From: Noviherbaspirillum sp. Root189
Lineage (GTDB): Bacteria > Pseudomonadota > Gammaproteobacteria > Burkholderiales > Burkholderiaceae_D
DNA length: 64,000 bases
NCBI RefSeq assembly: GCF_001428545.1
Contig: NZ_LMHZ01000012.1
Span: 307,944-371,943, forward strand
Direction of reading: 5' to 3'
How positions within the stretch are numbered: the stretch's first letter is position 1; every line of letters starts with the position of its first letter. The notes below the pieces were generated by a model that saw only the letters and a list, made by a program, of their open reading frames with translations, had not been told where the DNA came from and did no database searches. Below, one piece after another: positions 53,244 to 62,170 of this stretch. Made by a program: the position numbers and the translations under genes.

Positions 53244-54215
53244 ATGTTACATCTATTTATGAGGGCGACAACAGGTTTCGCCCAACGCAGGGCAAGCCAG
53301 TCCGCTGCCTGGGCAGTGTTCGTTCGCGACACGGTAAGCGGTTTCCTCACAACCGCGCACCATACCTTGATGGCCTTGGGTATCATCGCGATCGCCGCAC
53401 TCGGCATCATGTTTGTCAAACCTGAAATCGCGGACCAGCTCAAGGAATTGTCGCCGTTCGCCGCAACGGAAGACAGCACGCTGCCGGCCGCAGCGCTTGA
53501 TACCAAGGCATCATCGGCAACCCCGACTGCATCGACTGCACCGGCTGCGATTGCCGCACACGCACCGGCCCAGCCTTTGGGCAATACCGATGTCAATGCC
53601 AATCTCAATACCGGCAACACCAAACAACAGCAATGGGTCACCACCTGGTTGTCCAAGCGGTATCGCGTGGCCAGCGATGCGACCAATATGCTGGTTTCCG
53701 CTGCTTACATGACCGCAAAGGAGATCAAGCTCGACCCCCTGCTCATTCTTTCGGTAATGGCGATCGAGTCGGGTTTCAATCCTTTTGCCGAAAGTCCGGT
53801 TGGTGCGCAAGGCCTGATGCAAGTCATGTCAAAGGTTCACCATGACAAATTTGCCGAACTTGGCGGCGTCAAAGCGGCGCTTAATCCGGTTGCCAATATT
53901 CGTGTCGGTTCGTTGATCCTGAAGGATTATGTGCAGCGCGGTGGCTCGGTTGAGGCAGGTCTTAAAATGTACGTGGGCGCAGGCGCTTTCGATTCCGATT
54001 CTGGCTATGGCGCTAAAGTACTTGCCGAGTACCGTCGACTGAAAGAAGTCGCCATGGGCAAACAGGTACCCGTCTTCACGACATCAGCCAGTGCAACGCC
54101 GGCCAAGCCCAAACCGGCTGAGCCAAAAGTAGAAGAGGCTGCAATTGAATCCCCGCCCTCCCCTTTACAAGATGGCCTTCCGCCAGTCAAGGCAGATCAG
54201 GTCGCTGCACTATGA
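53244..54215 (+). CDS. membrane-anchored lytic transglycosylase (SLT domain)
   Basis: A 323-aa peptidoglycan lytic transglycosylase, probably forming 1,6-anhydro ends. N-terminal TM about 41-60 (LMALGIIAIAALGIMFV), then an Ala/Thr/Pro-rich linker. The SLT domain (~130-265) carries catalytic Glu in VMAIESGFNPFAES, then PVGAQGLMQVM and NIRVGSLILKDY. A Pro-rich tail ends it. The ATG was chosen for its perfect AGGAGG SD; the frame is open 86 codons further upstream but that part is the structured leader. Confidence 0.88.
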   Translation: MLHLFMRATTGFAQRRASQSAAWAVFVRDTVSGFLTTAHHTLMALGIIAIAALGIMFVKPEIADQLKELSPFAATEDSTLPAAALDTKASSATPTASTAPAAIAAHAPAQPLGNTDVNANLNTGNTKQQQWVTTWLSKRYRVASDATNMLVSAAYMTAKEIKLDPLLILSVMAIESGFNPFAESPVGAQGLMQVMSKVHHDKFAELGGVKAALNPVANIRVGSLILKDYVQRGGSVEAGLKMYVGAGAFDSDSGYGAKVLAEYRRLKEVAMGKQVPVFTTSASATPAKPKPAEPKVEEAAIESPPSPLQDGLPPVKADQVAAL

Positions 54216-54238
54216 ATACGGTGTAGAGGCAAAGCTGT

Positions 54239-54276
54239 AAAAGTAAAAAGGAGCCTTTCGGCTCCTTTTTACTTTT
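54239..54276. terminator. bidirectional intrinsic terminator
   Basis: A perfect 17-bp stem, AAAAGTAAAAAGGAGCC and its complement, with loop TTTC, between the convergent transglycosylase and aminotransferase genes. T tracts lie on both sides. Confidence 0.93.
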
Positions 54277-54305
54277 CACCCGAAGATGATTCGCAACTTC
54301 CGCTC

Positions 54306-55475
54306 TCAGCGGCGTGCCGCAAAAAACTTTTCAAGACGCGCCACCGCTTCCTTCAGGTTTTCCATGGATGTCGCATAGGACAGGCGAATGTACTGACGAG
54401 CTGTGTAAGGCCCAAAATCCAGGCCAGGCACTAGCACTACGCCGGCGTCATGCAGCATGTCGATGGTCAGCTGGTCGGCATCGCCGGACAACGCTGAACA
54501 GTCCGCGTAGACATAGAACGCCCCGTCCGGGGTGACTGGCACCCGAAATCCAAGCTGCCGCAACGCAGGCACAATAAAGTCACGACGGCACTTGAATTCG
54601 GCTTTGCGTTCTTCATAGATTGCAATAGCTTCAGGGGTAAAGCAGGCAACACCGGCGTGCTGCGCAATGCTGGACGCGCAGATAAACAGGTTCTGCGCCA
54701 GCTTCTCAATCGCCGGCACCATGGCATCCGGCACCACAAGCCAGCCGAGACGCCATCCTGTCATGTTGAAGTACTTCGAGAAACTGTTAATGACGATGAC
54801 GTCCTCGCCCAGCGACAATGCCGAAAATGGCTCTTCGTCATAGGTAAGGCCCTGGTAAATCTCGTCGACGATGGTAAAGCCATTCTTTTCGCGTACCGTT
54901 GCCACGATACGGCGCAGTTCGTCATGCGGGATCGAGGTGCCGGTGGGATTCGAGGGTGATGCAAGCAGCACACCACGGGTTGACGCATTCCAGTGTTCGC
55001 GCACCATGTCATCCGACAGCTGGAAGCGATGTTCCGGTCCGCTGGGAATCATCTTCGCGTGTCCCTCAAATGCCGCCACAAAGTGCCGGTTGCATGGGTA
55101 AGATGGATCCGGCATCAACACCTCTGCGCCTTTCTCAACCAAGGCCGCGCAAGCCAGCAGCAGCGCGGCCGACGCACCGGCGGTCACAATGATGCGCGAT
55201 GGCGCGATGTTCAAGCCGTAAACACGCTGGTAATGTGCGGCAATCGCTTCGCGCAAGGCCGGAATCCCGGTCGCCGAGGTGTACTGCATCTTGCCGTCTG
55301 CCATCGCGCGTGTCGCGGCGTCGATCACAGGCTGTGCCGCCGTGAAGTCGGGCTCGCCGATTCCCATATGGATAATCGAGCGGCCCTGGCGCTCAAGTTC
55401 GGTTGCTTTCTTGGCCAGCTCCATCACATGGAATGGCGCGATGTTGGCAAGTCGGGAAGCCAGAAGTGGATTCAT
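54306..55475 (-). CDS. PLP-dependent class I/II aminotransferase
   Basis: A 389-aa aspartate-aminotransferase-fold enzyme. Residues include GEPDFTAAQPVIDAATRA, the YTSATGIPALREAIAAHY segment, PLP contacts NPTGTSIP and DEIYQGLTYDEE, and Schiff-base lysine in NSFSKYFNMTGWRLGW, which places it near the alanine/aspartate transaminase group. The substrate is not certain. It follows nusB on the same strand, behind a hairpin. Confidence 0.9.
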   Translation of the reverse strand: MNPLLASRLANIAPFHVMELAKKATELERQGRSIIHMGIGEPDFTAAQPVIDAATRAMADGKMQYTSATGIPALREAIAAHYQRVYGLNIAPSRIIVTAGASAALLLACAALVEKGAEVLMPDPSYPCNRHFVAAFEGHAKMIPSGPEHRFQLSDDMVREHWNASTRGVLLASPSNPTGTSIPHDELRRIVATVREKNGFTIVDEIYQGLTYDEEPFSALSLGEDVIVINSFSKYFNMTGWRLGWLVVPDAMVPAIEKLAQNLFICASSIAQHAGVACFTPEAIAIYEERKAEFKCRRDFIVPALRQLGFRVPVTPDGAFYVYADCSALSGDADQLTIDMLHDAGVVLVPGLDFGPYTARQYIRLSYATSMENLKEAVARLEKFFAARR

Positions 55476-55522
55476 TGCGATGGATGATATCGAGGGAATG
55501 CGAGGGAATGCTCTTAGTTTTG

Positions 55523-55541
55523 GCCTGAGCGTTGCTCAGGC
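55523..55541 (-). terminator. hairpin between nusB and the aminotransferase gene
   Basis: GCCTGAGC-AAC-GCTCAGGC on the minus strand: a perfect 8-bp stem with a 3-nt loop. CAAAACTAAG follows, with no U tract. It probably marks the end of the rib-nusB transcript. Confidence 0.45.
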
Positions 55542-55628
55542 ATGGCAAAGGCTGCAGACCACGCAGCCCGGGCTTCGCCACGCGAAACGTCGAATGGCGC
55601 CTCGCTTTTGCAGGGTTGCCCTAGCCGC

Positions 55629-56099
55629 TTAGCGTTTGCGGGCGTCGTCGACTTCGACGTTACGTACTTTGGCGGCGAACTTGTCGAGCACGCCATTGAC
55701 ATACTTGTGCCCATCAATACCGCCAAAGGATTTGGTCAGTTCGACCGCTTCATTGATCACGACTTTGTACGGAATTTCAATGTGATTGGCGAGCTCATAG
55801 GCGCCGATCAGCAGAGCAGCATGCTCCACAGGGGAAAGCTGTTCGATAGGACGATCGATCAATGGCGCAAGATTTTCGCGCAGGGTCGTCGCCTGCTTGA
55901 TTGAGCCGTGCAGCAAGGCATTGAAATGGTCGGCATCAGCCTTGTCGAAACCATGGGCCTCGCGAATGTTGGCATCGATTGCGCCAGCATCCTCATTGGC
56001 GAGCAGCCATTGATACAGGCCTTGCAACGCGAACTCGCGCGCGCGGTGCCTCGGCGTGCGGTTCTTGTTCGGATTGGCGTGCGCTGTCTTCTGGTTCAT
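55629..56099 (-). CDS. nusB: transcription antitermination factor NusB
   Basis: Pairs with NusE (S10) at boxA to protect rRNA transcripts from early termination. The 156-aa all-helical protein starts with an Asn/Arg-rich tail, then [42 protein letters not shown] and [28 protein letters not shown], the family core (read in parts). It begins 3 bp after ribH, a standard pairing. Confidence 0.97.
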   Translation of the reverse strand: MNQKTAHANPNKNRTPRHRAREFALQGLYQWLLANEDAGAIDANIREAHGFDKADADHFNALLHGSIKQATTLRENLAPLIDRPIEQLSPVEHAALLIGAYELANHIEIPYKVVINEAVELTKSFGGIDGHKYVNGVLDKFAAKVRNVEVDDARKR

Positions 56100-56102
56100 G
56101 TC

Positions 56103-56588
56103 TTACTCTTCCTCGGTAACGTCGGCGAGTTCTTCCAGCGCGATCGACAGGTTCGCCATTTCAATGGCGACGCGAGCGGCATCCGTACCCTTTTCCGCCA
56201 TCCTTGCCTCGGCTTGCTCGTCGGTATCGGTCGTCAGGACCGCATTGGCGATTGGAATACCGAAATCCAGTCCAACGCGTGTAATTCCGGCACCGGACTC
56301 ATTGGATACCAGTTCGAAGTGGTAGGTTTCACCGCGAATCACTGCGCCGATGGCGATGAGAGCATCGAATTGCTGGGTTTCGGCCATTTTCTGCAGGGCC
56401 AGAGGAATTTCCAGTGCGCCGGGCACCGTCACATGCAATACGTCTTCGTCGGCAACGCCAAGATGCTTCAGTTCCGCCAGACAAGCGGACAACAGGCCGT
56501 GGCAAACGTCTTCGTTGAACCGGGCCTGCACAATACCTACGCGCACACCTTCTCCGCTCAAGTTCGATTCGTATGTTCCTACGGTCAT
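56103..56588 (-). CDS. ribH: 6,7-dimethyl-8-ribityllumazine synthase
   Basis: Condenses ArP (the ribityl-uracil) with DHBP to lumazine. 161 aa from the ATG with AAAGGA upstream; a frame 27 codons longer was rejected. It has [12 protein letters not shown], the [13 protein letters not shown] substrate loop and [18 protein letters not shown] with the catalytic His. The long acidic C-terminus ([10 protein letters not shown]) is slightly longer than usual. Confidence 0.97.
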   Translation of the reverse strand: MTVGTYESNLSGEGVRVGIVQARFNEDVCHGLLSACLAELKHLGVADEDVLHVTVPGALEIPLALQKMAETQQFDALIAIGAVIRGETYHFELVSNESGAGITRVGLDFGIPIANAVLTTDTDEQAEARMAEKGTDAARVAIEMANLSIALEELADVTEEE

Positions 56589-56739
56589 GGTGATTCCTTT
56601 ATGCGCAATCGCGCTCAATGAAACTGCTGCCTTGCATCGGACGCCTCGAACTGTCGTTGCGTTCGCCACAAGGGCGGTTATAAATTATTTGACTCCTGTC
56701 TGACTGGACGAAGTCGCTTCTTGGTTCTTTTGCTTGCGC

Positions 56740-57852
56740 TTAAATTTCGGGTTTTGCCTGGTAACCGACCACTTCGAGGTCAAATCCGGTCATGGACGGC
56801 ATCTTGCGCGGGCTTGCCAACAGTTTCATCTTGCCGACGCCGAGATCCTTGAGGATCTGTGCACCAATGCCATAGGTACGCAGATCAAGCCGCGATCCCC
56901 GTGGTTGCGGCACGGCGTCCGGATTGTTGAGCGCATCGAACTGGGCAAACATTTGATCCGCGGATTCTTCGCAGTTCAGCAGCACCATGGCACCACGTTC
57001 AGACGCCTGAATCGCGGCCATTGCTGATGCCGTGTTCCACGAATGCGTCGTGGTGCGCGTTTCCAGCAAATCAAGGATCGATACCGGCTGATGCACCCGT
57101 ACCAGCGTTTCCAGGTCCGGTGCGATGTCACCATGTACCAAAGCAAGGTGGGCGCCGCCACTGGGTTTGTCACGGTAAGCGATGGTTCGGAACGGCCCAT
57201 GCGCGGTATGCATGACGCGCTCGGCCACCCGCTCGACGATGCTTTCATTCTGACTACGATAATGAATCAGGTCAGCGATGGTGCCGATCTTCAAGCCATG
57301 TTCCTGTGCAAATTCCATGAGGTCCGGCAACCGCGCCATGGTGCCGTCGTCCTTCATGATTTCGCAGATTACTGCGGCGGGTGTCAGGCCGGCAAGCTCC
57401 GCGAAGTCGCAGCCTGCCTCGGTATGTCCGGCACGCATGAGTACGCCACCCTTCTGCGCCTTCAGCGGAAATATATGTCCAGGCTGAACGATATCGCTGG
57501 GTTTGGCGTTCTTGGCAACGGCAACCTGCACTGTCCGTGCACGGTCGGCGGCAGAAATGCCGGTGGTTACGCCTTCAGCCGCTTCGATCGATACCGTGAA
57601 ATTGGTGCCGTAGGATGTACCGTTGCGAGTGGTCATCATCGGCAGGTTCAACAGATTGCAGCGCTCTTCCGTCAGCGTCAGGCAAACCAGTCCACGACCA
57701 AACTTTGCCATGAAATTGATGGCTTCCGGCGTGACAAACTCCGCCGCGAGCACCAGATCGCCTTCGTTCTCACGATCTTCCTCATCGACGAGGATGACCA
57801 TACGGCCGGCACGCAGCTCGGCAATGATTTCTTGTGTTGTTGAAATAGCCAT
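56740..57852 (-). CDS. ribBA: RibB DHBP synthase fused to a degenerate GTP cyclohydrolase II domain (RibBX-like)
   Basis: 370 aa. Residues 1-205 are 3,4-dihydroxy-2-butanone-4-phosphate synthase: [17 protein letters not shown] metal site and [15 protein letters not shown], all intact. Residues ~210-370 align with RibA, but the zinc ligands of CxxxxxG...CDC are absent: where they belong the chain reads [13 protein letters not shown] and no Cys cluster exists. GTP cyclohydrolase II activity is therefore not expected, as in the RibBX proteins known from other proteobacteria. AGGA lies 8 nt before the ATG. Confidence 0.95.
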   Translation of the reverse strand: MAISTTQEIIAELRAGRMVILVDEEDRENEGDLVLAAEFVTPEAINFMAKFGRGLVCLTLTEERCNLLNLPMMTTRNGTSYGTNFTVSIEAAEGVTTGISAADRARTVQVAVAKNAKPSDIVQPGHIFPLKAQKGGVLMRAGHTEAGCDFAELAGLTPAAVICEIMKDDGTMARLPDLMEFAQEHGLKIGTIADLIHYRSQNESIVERVAERVMHTAHGPFRTIAYRDKPSGGAHLALVHGDIAPDLETLVRVHQPVSILDLLETRTTTHSWNTASAMAAIQASERGAMVLLNCEESADQMFAQFDALNNPDAVPQPRGSRLDLRTYGIGAQILKDLGVGKMKLLASPRKMPSMTGFDLEVVGYQAKPEI

Positions 57853-57980
57853 GACTAAGATCCTATGTAGCCTGCTATTTTAAAGGATTTAGGCTGCTTC
57901 CAACTTTCAGAGCCGAAACAAATCCGAACAAACGCCATCCGAAAACCCGCTGGCGCAGGTAGGAACGGCCAGTCTGAACT

Positions 57981-58595
57981 TCAGGCCTTGAGACTGAGCA
58001 TGCGCTCCACATAACGCGCGATCAGGTCGATTTCAAGGTTGACCTTCGATCCCGCTTTCAGATGCTTGAGAGTGGTCACTTCAACGGTATGGGGGATCAG
58101 GTTGATCGAAAATTCGCAAGCTTGGGCGGTATCCGCGACGCGATTGACCGTCAGCGATACGCCGTTGACTACAATCGAACCCTTGTAGGCTAGGTATTTT
58201 GCCAGTTCGCGCGGCGCTTCAACGACCAGTTCCATGGATTCACCTACCGGCTCGAATTTGCGTACGACGCCGAGACCATCGACGTGCCCGGAGACCAGAT
58301 GCCCACCCAGCCGGTCTGCCAGTGTCAGCGCTTTTTCCAGATTAACCTCTCCGACTGCATCAAGGCCGGCGGTGCGGTTCAGGCTTTCACGCGACACATC
58401 CACCGTGAAGCCGGTTGCAGTCTTGCTGACTACGGTCATGCAGGCTCCATTGAGTGCGATCGAGTCGCCAAGACCGACATCCGTCATTGGTAAACCACCG
58501 GCATCGACGGTGAGACGTACTCCGGCGTCAGGTTCGCTGCCCAAAGGCGTAATCGATGAAATTTTGCCGACCGCGGCGACGATTCCGGTAAACAT
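57981..58595 (-). CDS. ribE: riboflavin synthase alpha subunit
   Basis: Dismutates two lumazines to riboflavin. 204 aa from MFTGIVAAVGKISS, the canonical start; the frame runs 10 codons further up. Two lumazine-binding repeats: residues 1-95 (ESLNRTAG; LGDSIALNGACMTV) and 96-195 (GGHLVSGHVDGLG; GSIVVNGVSLTV). It lies between ribD and ribBA. Some databases name this gene ribC or ribE. Confidence 0.96.
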   Translation of the reverse strand: MFTGIVAAVGKISSITPLGSEPDAGVRLTVDAGGLPMTDVGLGDSIALNGACMTVVSKTATGFTVDVSRESLNRTAGLDAVGEVNLEKALTLADRLGGHLVSGHVDGLGVVRKFEPVGESMELVVEAPRELAKYLAYKGSIVVNGVSLTVNRVADTAQACEFSINLIPHTVEVTTLKHLKAGSKVNLEIDLIARYVERMLSLKA

Positions 58596-58608
58596 GGTCT
58601 GAATCCAA

Positions 58609-59700
58609 TCAGATAAAACGAGCAAGGATACGCAAATCCGGGCCGATTTGCTTGACGTCGTGGAAGGCTAGCCGCTTCTGGCCCTCGAGATTGTCGAGTG
58701 CTTTCAAATCAAACATGCCTTGCGCATCGCCGAGCAGACTCGGGGCAAGATAAAGCAGCAATTCATCAACACAGCGTTCGCGGATCAGCGATCCGTTCAG
58801 CTTGAAGCCTGCTTCCACATGCAGTTCGTTGATCTGCCTGCGCCCGAGTTCTTCCATCAGCGCCGGAAGATCGACTTTTCCATGGGAATTGGGCAACAGA
58901 ATGATCTCGGCACCGCGCTCGCGCAGTCGCGCCTCCTTGTCGGCATTGCCCTGCGCGGCAACGATCCAGGTTCCTCCACCGGCGAGGACACGCGCATCGA
59001 TGTCAATCTGCAGTCTGCTGTCGATGACGACACGCCTGGGCTGGCGCGGTGTCTCGATGGCACGGACGTTCAATTGGGGATCATCTTCCTGAACCGTTCC
59101 TATGCCGGTCAGGATGGCACAGGCGCGCGCACGCCACCAATGACCATCGTCGCGCGCCTGAGACGATGTAATCCATTGGCTCAGCCCGTTATGGAGTGCG
59201 GTACGACCGTCAAGGCTGGCTGCCGATTTCATGCGTACCCAAGGCTTGCCGTGCTGCATCCGGGACAGGAAGCCAATATTCATTTCGCGTGCTTCTCTTT
59301 CGCATACACCCGAAACCACTTCAATCCCGGCAGCGCGAAGTTTGGCAAAGCCCTGCCCCCCGACAAGCGGATTGGGATCGCCCAGCGCGGCTACCACCTT
59401 GCCAATACCGGCGCGAATCAGCGTATCGGCGCAAGGCGGCGTCCGCCCGAAGTGGCTGCACGGCTCCAGTGTCACGTAAGCGGTCGCGCCGCGCACATCG
59501 TTGCCACGGCGGGCTGCGTCGTTCAGGGCCTGCACTTCGGCATGTGCCTGTCCGGGAGGCTGGGTATGGCCCTCTCCGATCACGCGCCCATCCTTAACGA
59601 TAATGCAGCCTACTCTCGGGTTCGGGCTGGTTGTCAGCATGCCTTTGGCCGCCCATTCCAGGGCCAGCATCATGCCTTGCCGGTCGTTGTCTATATCCAC
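58609..59700 (-). CDS. ribD: bifunctional riboflavin deaminase/reductase RibD
   Basis: Deaminates the pyrimidine intermediate and reduces its ribose. 363 aa from a GTG that gives the usual short N-terminus before MMLALEWAAKGMLTTSPNP (in parts); the frame is open 30 codons further upstream and one of those starts cannot be excluded. Deaminase zinc site: HAEVQAL and LEPCSHFGRTPPCAD. The C-terminal reductase domain (~150-363) has PQPRRVVIDS and the RINELHVEAG-like segment. First gene of ribD-ribE-ribBA-ribH-nusB. Confidence 0.95.
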   Translation of the reverse strand: MDIDNDRQGMMLALEWAAKGMLTTSPNPRVGCIIVKDGRVIGEGHTQPPGQAHAEVQALNDAARRGNDVRGATAYVTLEPCSHFGRTPPCADTLIRAGIGKVVAALGDPNPLVGGQGFAKLRAAGIEVVSGVCEREAREMNIGFLSRMQHGKPWVRMKSAASLDGRTALHNGLSQWITSSQARDDGHWWRARACAILTGIGTVQEDDPQLNVRAIETPRQPRRVVIDSRLQIDIDARVLAGGGTWIVAAQGNADKEARLRERGAEIILLPNSHGKVDLPALMEELGRRQINELHVEAGFKLNGSLIRERCVDELLLYLAPSLLGDAQGMFDLKALDNLEGQKRLAFHDVKQIGPDLRILARFI

Positions 59701-59853
59701 GGAAATGCCGCTCCGGTTATTGGTGGGCCATACAGTACATGGCCAAAGCGACATTCTATCGTGCCATACGCCTGACGCCGCAGCTTGCACCGTGCCGCCT
59801 GCGGCGAGCGGCCCGCTGGCTTGCGCGCCGGACCCCTTTGGCGGGTGCGTTAG

Positions 59854-60501
59854 TCAACAACTTGCTTCGCCCGGTTTCAGACTGCAGACCCGCGGCCGCC
59901 CCAAAGCATTCAGGTAAATCTTGCGCCGTTGATTGCCAAGCTCAAAAGTGAAAGAACCAAATTGAAGCTGCTGACCGCCGGCAAGATTAGTCCTGCTGCG
60001 GCCAGTGCCGGTATAGGCGAGGTAGAGCGGCGACTGGTCGGTCATGGCAGAACTGACCGACATACCGGTGGGCACAGGTGCGTGCGTGTAGATGATTTGC
60101 TCGCCCGCACCGACTTTTTGATCCCCGTCTTCATCCATAAAGATGGTCCACCCGGTTGCCCAGTTGTCGCCGACAGGAACAAGGTCCACACGCATTCCAC
60201 GTCGTATAGCCTCCGAGCGTGTCAGTTGTATGGCTGATAAAAAGTCATTCACCGTCGCGCTCGCTTTCTGGTTTTGAATCAGTTCGGCAAACGACGGAAT
60301 GGCAAGCCCCAGCAGGAACGCCGCCACAGCGAGGGCTGTCATCAATTCAACAAGTGAAAACCCGGCTGCCCTTTGCGGTACAAGGTCGACGTGCAGACAT
60401 CGCGCATCTCCCGCCGCATGTGAACGGCGTGCATGATGAATACGGCATACGCACATGCCGTATTCATCACCATATTTGCTGTTATTTCCAGCACTCGGCA
60501 T
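59854..60501 (-). CDS. type IV pilus minor pseudopilin (GspH/FimT-like)
   Basis: A 215-aa pseudopilin that may initiate or cap type IV pili. The prepilin peptidase site is AAG|FSLVELMTALAVAAFLLGLAIPSF, with E5 of the mature protein. Its leader of about 47 residues is unusually long. The chosen ATG has AAGGAG 8 nt upstream and overlaps the end of pilE by 20 nt. The mature part matches GspH/FimT (SAIQLTRSEAIRRG; CSLKPG at the end). Confidence 0.85.
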   Translation of the reverse strand: MPSAGNNSKYGDEYGMCVCRIHHARRSHAAGDARCLHVDLVPQRAAGFSLVELMTALAVAAFLLGLAIPSFAELIQNQKASATVNDFLSAIQLTRSEAIRRGMRVDLVPVGDNWATGWTIFMDEDGDQKVGAGEQIIYTHAPVPTGMSVSSAMTDQSPLYLAYTGTGRSRTNLAGGQQLQFGSFTFELGNQRRKIYLNALGRPRVCSLKPGEASC

Positions 60502-60934
60502 TTTCAGGACTCCTTTTACCATTGCTCGACATACCTAGCTCACCGCACTTTGGATCGCTGAAATGACCATCGACGAGCGCAGTTCCCGGCTTGGCAATAA
60601 GCTTGACACAGTTGGCAATCACCTCATCAACGCAGGCCGTTGCCGCGAGTTCATAGGCGCTGTTGGCAGCACTGCTGCCCGAATACCATTTGAAAGAATC
60701 CTTGTTAGCCGATGTAGCCGAAAACTCTACGTAAGTATTGTGTTGCGAGTAGTAGCGTTCCTGATGCAACAAGATTTCCGTCAAAGCCGCCTTGCCTTCC
60801 GCGCGTTTGGTACGGCGAACCGACTCCAGGTAAGAAGGATAGGCAATTGCCGCAAGGATGCCAGCGATGACAACCACGATCATCAATTCGATTAACGTAA
60901 AGCCGGCTTGGCGCAAGGTGTCGCAGTTCTTCAT
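60482..60934 (-). CDS. pilE: type IV pilin PilE-like (minor pilin)
   Basis: 150 aa with a short leader, MKNCDTLRQAG|FTLIELMIVVVIAGILAAIAYPSY, and E5 intact. The globular part has RTKRAEGKAALTEILLHQERYYSQHNTY, typical of PilE of the pilY1 cluster, and a C-terminal cysteine pair (CGELG...AECWK). A longer frame upstream was rejected. It lies 10 bp after pilY1. Confidence 0.9.
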   Translation of the reverse strand: MKNCDTLRQAGFTLIELMIVVVIAGILAAIAYPSYLESVRRTKRAEGKAALTEILLHQERYYSQHNTYVEFSATSANKDSFKWYSGSSAANSAYELAATACVDEVIANCVKLIAKPGTALVDGHFSDPKCGELGMSSNGKRSPENAECWK

Positions 60935-60944
60935 TTTGACGACC

Positions 60945-61895
60945 TTATTTCTTCGGGGCTGCATTGCTGAGTTCCTGCCAGTTAGGAATTTCACGCCAGC
61001 TGAACCGTCCTGCCGGCAGCGCTGCTTCCACCTTTTCTCCGGCAGCGCCGTTGCTGTTGACAGTCGTGCCAGACGAAGAACCGTTGCCGGTGCCAAAGTT
61101 CACGATGGAATATTTTTTCCTGAGTGCGCGCCTGCCAACCGCGTTGCGGTCCCCGATTTCTGTCGTCGTTTCGAAAGGGACCGGCGCACTTAGCATGCCA
61201 ACCGTGGAAAGCTGGCCGGTGACGCCGCCATTGGCCGGAATGCCGCTGAGGGTATTGACCACGTAGCTGCGTCCGCCACCGGCGTCGCATGGGTCAGATC
61301 CGGGCATAAGTGTATTGAAGAATAACAGCCCGTTGATGACCATCGGGTTGGTGACGCTGCGCTCACCTGTTTTGTCCGATTCCATAAAGTCGAAAAACCA
61401 GCCCTTGCCGCCAGCGCTCCCAGCGTCGTAGGCGACAGGCGCACCGGTAATCGCGAACGCGCCACCTGCCTTCTCCAGCTTGCGCTCGGACAGTTCAGCC
61501 CTGCCGCCGATCGCATAGTCGCCTTTCAATGTATCCAGTACGCCGTAGAACGTCTGTGTCGAAAAATTTCCCTTGGCAGCGTCATCATTTTCGATAAATT
61601 TTCCAGTTCCGAACAGCACCACATAGCCACCTTCGGGAGCGAAGACGACGCGCGGCTGTGTGGTCACCGGCTGGCGATTGCCCTTGCTATCTTTAGCGAC
61701 AAACAACGGCTTGGTTCCCGCAAGGGCGCTCGTCCACGGCATTGTCCCGGTGAAGTCAAATCTCCATAGGTTTCCCTGAAGATCGCCGGCATAGGCATAA
61801 CGTACTGCGCCATCGGCCCCGGTCACCAATGCAGGCGCGCTCAGGCCATTTTGCAAGCCGGCTTCTGTGGCGGGCGTGCGGAATTTGAAGTAATT
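60945..61895 (-). pseudogene. pilY1: PilY1 C-terminal part, 3' exon of an intron-interrupted gene
   Basis: 316 residues of PilY1 (type IV pilus tip and adhesion factor) before the stop. They begin NYFKFRTPATEAGLQNG and include the beta-propeller blade RYAYAGDLQGNLWRFDF and KPLFVAKD...PRVVFAPEGGYVVLFGTGKF. The calcium loop normally before the YAYAGD strand (DxDxDGxxD) reads TGADGAVRY, so acidic ligands are missing. The frame continues about 70 codons upstream, but those are intron sequence. If the intron splices, the gene may still be functional; the 5' part lies beyond the window. Confidence 0.8.
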
Positions 61896-61993
61896 GGTAG
61901 AGTAAGGATGTGGCGCGGTAGTCTTAGGCTTGGCTTGTCCGTTTGCCGCTGCTTTCGCATTGCGGTGCCCTAGTAGCGTCTGCCATCTCCCCG
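61896..61993 (-). repeat. 98-bp direct repeat, copy 1 (pilY1 side)
   Basis: Identical over 98 bases to the copy at 62001-62098. It contains the 3' arm of the intron's last hairpin (aggatgtgg at 61905-61913) and an RNA-like hairpin with a GAAA loop. It abuts the first pilY1 codons. Confidence 0.95.
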
Positions 61994-62000
61994 AGGACGC

Positions 62001-62098
62001 GGTAGAGTAAGGATGTGGCGCGGTAGTCTTAGGCTTGGCTTGTCCGTTTGCCGCTGCTTTCGCATTGCGGTGCCCTAGTAGCGTCTGCCATCTCCCCG
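62001..62098 (-). repeat. 98-bp direct repeat, copy 2 (intron side)
   Basis: Second copy, separated from the first by 7 bp (aggacgc). It lies inside the predicted domain VI, between its 5' arm and the nearer 3' splice boundary. Period 105 bp, so the duplication keeps the reading frame. Confidence 0.95.
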
Positions 62099-62117
62099 TT
62101 TCCACATCCTCCTCATC

Positions 62118-62150
62118 GAACCGGACTTGCAGATCTCCCGCATCCGGCTC
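62118..62150 (-). ncRNA. group II intron domain V
   Basis: A 33-nt hairpin on the minus strand: GAGCCGGATGC...GCAAGTCCGGTTC, with the AGC triad at the base, the usual 2-nt bulge and a short loop. It lies 21 bp after the RT stop, as expected. Confidence 0.85.
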
Positions 62151-62170
62151 TCGGACAGTACATCACGCCT

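Noticed and set aside
57853..57980. FMN riboswitch in front of ribBA
   Set aside because: The conserved RFN blocks (such as GGGGTGAAATTCCC and GCGGT) are absent here and upstream of ribD.
61896..62105. 35-residue tandem protein repeat at the start of the PilY1 fragment
   Set aside because: The DNA is intron domain VI sequence that happens to be open in frame. The encoded residues do not resemble PilY1.
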